From Afipia sp. OHSU_II-C1 (GTDB lineage: Bacteria > Pseudomonadota > Alphaproteobacteria > Rhizobiales > Xanthobacteraceae), in assembly GCF_000497575.1 (NCBI RefSeq), contig NZ_APJI01000026.1, positions 1-64,000 on the forward strand: a DNA stretch of 64,000 nucleotides, given 5' to 3'. Made by a program: the position numbers and the translations under genes. Shown here piece by piece: positions 60,943-64,000 of the stretch (position 1 is its first letter; every line of letters starts with the position of its first letter). The notes beneath the pieces are model-generated. The model was not told where the DNA came from and ran no database searches. It was given only the letters and a program-made list of their open reading frames with translations.

Positions 60943-62172
60943 ATGAATTTCAAGACACTCACAAAAATCGCGCTTGGACTGATCGTAGCATATGGGCTCG
61001 CCACGAGCGATCCGGCATTCGCGCAGAAGCGGTACGATCCTGGAGCGAGCGATACCGAGATCAAAATCGGCAACACATCTCCGCATAGCGGTCCGGCGTC
61101 GGCCTATTCAGCCATCGCGAAGGCGCAAGCTGCCTACTTCAAGATGATCAACGACGGCGGCGGCATCAATGGCCGTACGATCACCTATATTTCTTATGAT
61201 GATGGCTACAGTCCGCCAAAGACCGTCGAACAGGCCCGAAAGCTGATTGAGAGCGACGAGGTTCTGCTTTTGCTGAGCAACCTCGGCACGCCAGGCAACA
61301 CTGCCATCCACAAGTACATGAACCAGAGGAAGGTGCCACAACTGTTCGTGACGAGCGGCGCGGACAAATGGGCTGACCCTGCAAACTATCCTTGGACCAT
61401 GGCACTTCTGCCGAGTTATCGCGGCGAAGCGCGAATCTACGCGCAGTATATCCTCGCGACTTATCCGGACGCCAAAATCGGCGTGCTGTATCAGAACGAC
61501 GACTTTGGAAAAGACTATCTGATTGGTCTAAAGGAAGCGCTCGGCGAAAAGGCCGGAAAGCTGATCGTCGCCGAAGTGCCCTTCGAAGTCTCGGCGCCCA
61601 CCATCGATTCCCAGATCGTACAAATCAAAGCTGCGAATCCGACGGTCTTCATCAATATCGGAACACCAAAGTTCGTCGCACAAAGCATCCGGAAGGTCGG
61701 CGAGCTTAACTGGAAGGTCGTTCAGATCATCCCGCAGGTCGCGACCACAATTGGAGGCGTCATCAAGCCTGCTGGCTTCGAGAATGCGCAGGGCGTGCTC
61801 AGTGCCTATTACCTGAAGGACGCTACCGATCCGAAATGGAAGAGCGATCGCGGGATGATCGAGTGGAACGCGTTCATGGACAAGTATCTGCCGGACGCGG
61901 ACCGGGCCGATAGCCTCTATGTCTATGGGTACGCGGTCACGCAAATCATGGTGCAGGTGCTAAAGCAGTGCGGCGACGACCTGACCCGCGAAAACGTTAT
62001 GAAACAGGCCGCCAATCTCGATATGGACGTGAATATGCTTTTGCCGGGCATTCGCGTGAAGACGAGCGCGAACGACTACCGGCCGATCGAGCAGCTTCAG
62101 ATGATTCGCTTTTCCAAGGATCAGTGGGAGCTGTTCGGCCCAATTCTCAGCAGCGAAAACAAACCTATGTAG
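60943..62172 (+). CDS. Branched-chain-type ABC substrate-binding protein (orphan)
   Basis: A 409-residue Peripla_BP_6 protein with a signal peptide cleaved after DPAFA at about 27. The mature start is DTEIKIGNTSPHSGPASAYS, and GGGINGRTITYISYDDGYSPPKTVEQARKLIE follows by position 70-101. This group is frequent next to acyl-CoA ligases in Bradyrhizobium relatives and probably binds carboxylic acids. It begins with a GGGAGG-like site before ATG 60943. No permease or ATPase is adjacent; the next gene is a ligase. Confidence 0.92.
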   Translation: MNFKTLTKIALGLIVAYGLATSDPAFAQKRYDPGASDTEIKIGNTSPHSGPASAYSAIAKAQAAYFKMINDGGGINGRTITYISYDDGYSPPKTVEQARKLIESDEVLLLLSNLGTPGNTAIHKYMNQRKVPQLFVTSGADKWADPANYPWTMALLPSYRGEARIYAQYILATYPDAKIGVLYQNDDFGKDYLIGLKEALGEKAGKLIVAEVPFEVSAPTIDSQIVQIKAANPTVFINIGTPKFVAQSIRKVGELNWKVVQIIPQVATTIGGVIKPAGFENAQGVLSAYYLKDATDPKWKSDRGMIEWNAFMDKYLPDADRADSLYVYGYAVTQIMVQVLKQCGDDLTRENVMKQAANLDMDVNMLLPGIRVKTSANDYRPIEQLQMIRFSKDQWELFGPILSSENKPM

Positions 62173-62188
62173 CTCCACCCGGACTAAT

Positions 62189-62222
62189 CCGGCACTCGTT
62201 CATCGAATGCCGGGTTCTTTTT
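62189..62222 (+). terminator. Terminator or attenuator between binding-protein and ligase genes
   Basis: CCGGCACTCG (62189-62198) pairs with CGAATGCCGG (62204-62213), one mismatch and a 5-base loop, followed by GTTCTTTTT. It lies 16 bp after the binding-protein stop and 35 bp before the ligase ATG, so it may partly terminate or reduce transcription into the ligase gene. Confidence 0.75.
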
Positions 62223-62256
62223 GACTACAGGACAAGAACTAAAGGAGCTTCGCACC

Positions 62257-63879
62257 ATGTTAGGATTGATGCAGGATTGGCCGCTGTTGTGCCACCGTAT
62301 CATCGATCACGCCGCGGACTGCCATCCGACGCGAGAAGTCGTGACCCGATCGGTTGAAGGACCGATACACCGCACCAATTACCTGAACATCCGAACGCGC
62401 GCCCTGAAGGTTGCGCAGCGGCTGGATCGCGATGGCATCAGGCTCGGAGACCGCGTCGCGACGCTCGCCTGGAACACGTGGCGTCATCTCGAGGCTTGGT
62501 ATGGGATCATGGGCATCGGCGCCATCTGCCATACGATCAATCCGCGGCTGTTTCCTGAGCAGATTGCATGGATCGCCAATCACGCGCAGGACCGGGTTCT
62601 CCTGACCGATCTCACCTTCGTGCCGCTGCTGGAAAAAATCGCACCGCATCTTTCCTCGATCGAACGCTTTGTGATCCTGACCGATCGCGCACATATGCCG
62701 GCGACAAGCCTGCGCGGCGCAATCGCTTATGAGGACTGGATCGATAGCGTCGACGGCGATTTCGAATGGAAATCGTTCGACGAAAATACGGCGGCCGGGC
62801 TTTGCTACACATCCGGAACGACGGGAGATCCGAAGGGAGTACTCTACTCACATCGCTCCAACGTGCTGCATTCACTGATGGTTGCACAGGCCGACGTCAT
62901 CGGCCTGAAGTCCGCCGATACTGTGTTGCCTGTTGTCCCGCTGTTTCACGCCAACAGTTGGGGACTGGCATTCCATGCTCCGATGACAGGCACCAAGCTG
63001 GTGTTTCCGGGCGCAAAAATGGACGGAGCATCGATCTACGAACTCCTCCGCGATGAAAAGGTCACGCTGACTGCCGGTGTGCCGACCGTGTGGCTCATGC
63101 TTCAGCAACACATGGAAACCAACAACCTGCGGCTGCCAGATCTCAAGCGTTTGACAATTGGAGGTGCGGCCCCGCCACCCACCATGATTGAGGCTTTTGA
63201 GCGCATGGGAATTCCGGCGAGTCAGGGCTGGGGCATGACCGAGATGGGCCCGATCGGCTCGATTGGGGCTCTCAAACCGCCATTCGACAATCTCTCAGGC
63301 CGGGACAAGATCGATCGACTTTCCAGCCAGGGCTTTCCGCCGTTCCTGGTCGAGATGAAGATCACGGACGACTTCGGCAAAAAGCTGCCACGGGATGGCA
63401 AGGCATTCGGGCGTTTGAAAGTGCGCGGGGCGGCCATCGCCAAAGCGTACTATCGGGTCACCGACGATATCCTTGATGATGAAGGCTTCTTCGATACTGG
63501 AGACGTCGCCACCCTCGACGCCCACGCTTATATGCGGATCACCGATCGTTCAAAGGATGTCATCAAATCAGGCGGGGAATGGATCTCCTCGATCGATCTC
63601 GAAAATCTGGCCGCCGGTCACCCCGACGTGCTGGAGGCTGCAGTCATCGGCATTCGTCATCCCAAATGGGACGAGCGGCCCCTTCTCATCGTCCAGCTTA
63701 AACCGGACTCAAAGACGAAGGGTCCCGACATTCTCCGCTTCATGGAAGGCAAGATCGCGAAGTGGTGGATGCCAGATGATGTCGCCATCGTCGATGCGAT
63801 TCCGCACACCGCAACCGGAAAAATCAAGAAGACCGAACTGCGAGAGCAGTTTCAAAGTTATCGACTTACCGGCATTTAA
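62257..63879 (+). CDS. Medium-chain-type acyl-CoA synthetase (AlkK-like)
   Basis: A 540-residue ANL-family ligase. CYTSGTTGDPKGVLYSHRS near 180, GWGMTEMGP near 320, the FDTGDVATLDAHAYMRITDRSKDVIKSGGEWISS hinge region near 410-445 by position, and PHTATGKIKKTELR near 520 with the catalytic Lys are clear. The pattern SGGEWISSIDLEN is typical of medium-chain or dicarboxylate-type ligases related to AlkK. ATG 62257 is chosen because AAAGGAG lies 10 bp upstream. It forms the second gene of a plus-strand unit with the binding protein. Confidence 0.94.
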   Translation: MLGLMQDWPLLCHRIIDHAADCHPTREVVTRSVEGPIHRTNYLNIRTRALKVAQRLDRDGIRLGDRVATLAWNTWRHLEAWYGIMGIGAICHTINPRLFPEQIAWIANHAQDRVLLTDLTFVPLLEKIAPHLSSIERFVILTDRAHMPATSLRGAIAYEDWIDSVDGDFEWKSFDENTAAGLCYTSGTTGDPKGVLYSHRSNVLHSLMVAQADVIGLKSADTVLPVVPLFHANSWGLAFHAPMTGTKLVFPGAKMDGASIYELLRDEKVTLTAGVPTVWLMLQQHMETNNLRLPDLKRLTIGGAAPPPTMIEAFERMGIPASQGWGMTEMGPIGSIGALKPPFDNLSGRDKIDRLSSQGFPPFLVEMKITDDFGKKLPRDGKAFGRLKVRGAAIAKAYYRVTDDILDDEGFFDTGDVATLDAHAYMRITDRSKDVIKSGGEWISSIDLENLAAGHPDVLEAAVIGIRHPKWDERPLLIVQLKPDSKTKGPDILRFMEGKIAKWWMPDDVAIVDAIPHTATGKIKKTELREQFQSYRLTGI

Positions 63880-63929
63880 CCCAGCGGCATGCACATCGAG
63901 ATCAGTGGACTTATCAGCAGGAGACGAAA

Positions 63930-64000
63930 ATGAGTTCTGTGCGTTTCGAAAGGCAGGCGAATATCGGCATCATCACAATCGACAATCCGCCGATCAACCT
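63930..64000 (+). CDS. Crotonase-family protein, 5' end only
   Basis: A new gene opens at ATG 63930 with CAGGAGA just upstream, 50 bp after the ligase stop. The 23 visible codons read MSSVRFERQANIGIITIDNPP and continue INL, the usual N-terminal strand of enoyl-CoA hydratase or of FadB/FadJ-type multifunctional enzymes, where the NPPxN pattern is common. The rest lies outside the window. Confidence 0.8.
   Translation, partial: MSSVRFERQANIGIITIDNPPIN

Noticed and set aside
1-64000. CRISPR arrays, insertion sequences, attachment sites, tRNA or rRNA genes
   Set aside because: I saw no regularly spaced repeats, no transposase or integrase motifs, and no cloverleaf or rRNA signature on either strand. 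A tRNA or covariance-model scan would be needed to exclude small RNAs.

Overview
The window looks like a chromosomal catabolic region of an alphaproteobacterium of the Bradyrhizobium/Rhodopseudomonas/Afipia type (Nitrobacteraceae). This rests on high GC, the gene content (many branched-chain-amino-acid-type binding proteins, CoxL-type molybdenum hydroxylases, Bug-type and MHS-type transporters) and the fused LivM-LivG-LivF transporter; the taxon is an inference. I saw no rRNA, tRNA, CRISPR array, phage or insertion sequence. About 52 protein genes are supported, nearly all in catabolic operons, each with its own regulator. The one clear housekeeping gene is a monomeric isocitrate dehydrogenase at 36.8-39.0 kb.

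Module A (1-18.0 kb) looks built for a cyclic amide, ureide or hydantoin-like compound. It has a partial DUF2877 (AllH-like) gene, a TetR regulator, a cytosine-deaminase-like amidohydrolase, a PuuE-like deacetylase-fold hydrolase, an ABC importer (binding protein, LivH-like permease and a LivM-LivG-LivF triple fusion), HyuA/HyuB, a cupin, an FCD-type GntR regulator, a single-subunit molybdopterin oxidoreductase and an MHS-family symporter. Paired TTRYATYCAA boxes spaced exactly 21 bp occur in both divergent promoter regions of this module (13.35 and 16.4 kb).

Module B (18.1-27.4 kb) has a HutC-type GntR regulator, a VanA-like Rieske oxygenase, an SDR, a DUF1116 (AllG-like) protein, an orphan binding protein, a ferredoxin and ferredoxin reductase pair, and a molybdenum hydroxylase large subunit without its partner subunits. 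A CTAT-NN-ATAG palindrome recurs in the promoter regions of all its transcription units, so these scattered genes probably form one regulon. This is my best candidate for an uncharacterised pathway.

Module C (27.5-36.3 kb, all minus strand) has a metallo-beta-lactamase-fold hydrolase, an MFS carrier, a TetR regulator, an acyl-CoA ligase, a binding protein, and a 711-residue natural fusion of a flavin monooxygenase to an alpha/beta-hydrolase, preceded by a 24-bp inverted repeat. Module D (39.3-49.9 kb) is a ten-gene minus-strand operon: NIPSNAP protein, three-subunit molybdenum hydroxylase, ACMSD-like amidohydrolase, CoxG-like protein, PcaD-like hydrolase and an SsuABC-type importer, divergent from a MocR-type regulator.

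Module E (50.0-56.5 kb) has two LysR regulators, an EamA exporter, a Bug-type binding protein, an amidohydrolase, an unknown 116-residue protein and a Rieske ferredoxin. Module F (56.6-64.0 kb) is a CoA-thioester pathway: two acyl-CoA ligases, a MaoC hydratase, an SDR, an enoyl-CoA hydratase, a binding protein and the start of another crotonase-family gene. A shared GCTATTCA-N4-TGAATG box lies in its two divergent promoter regions. Four branched-chain-type binding proteins are present but only one set of membrane and ATPase parts, so three are orphans.
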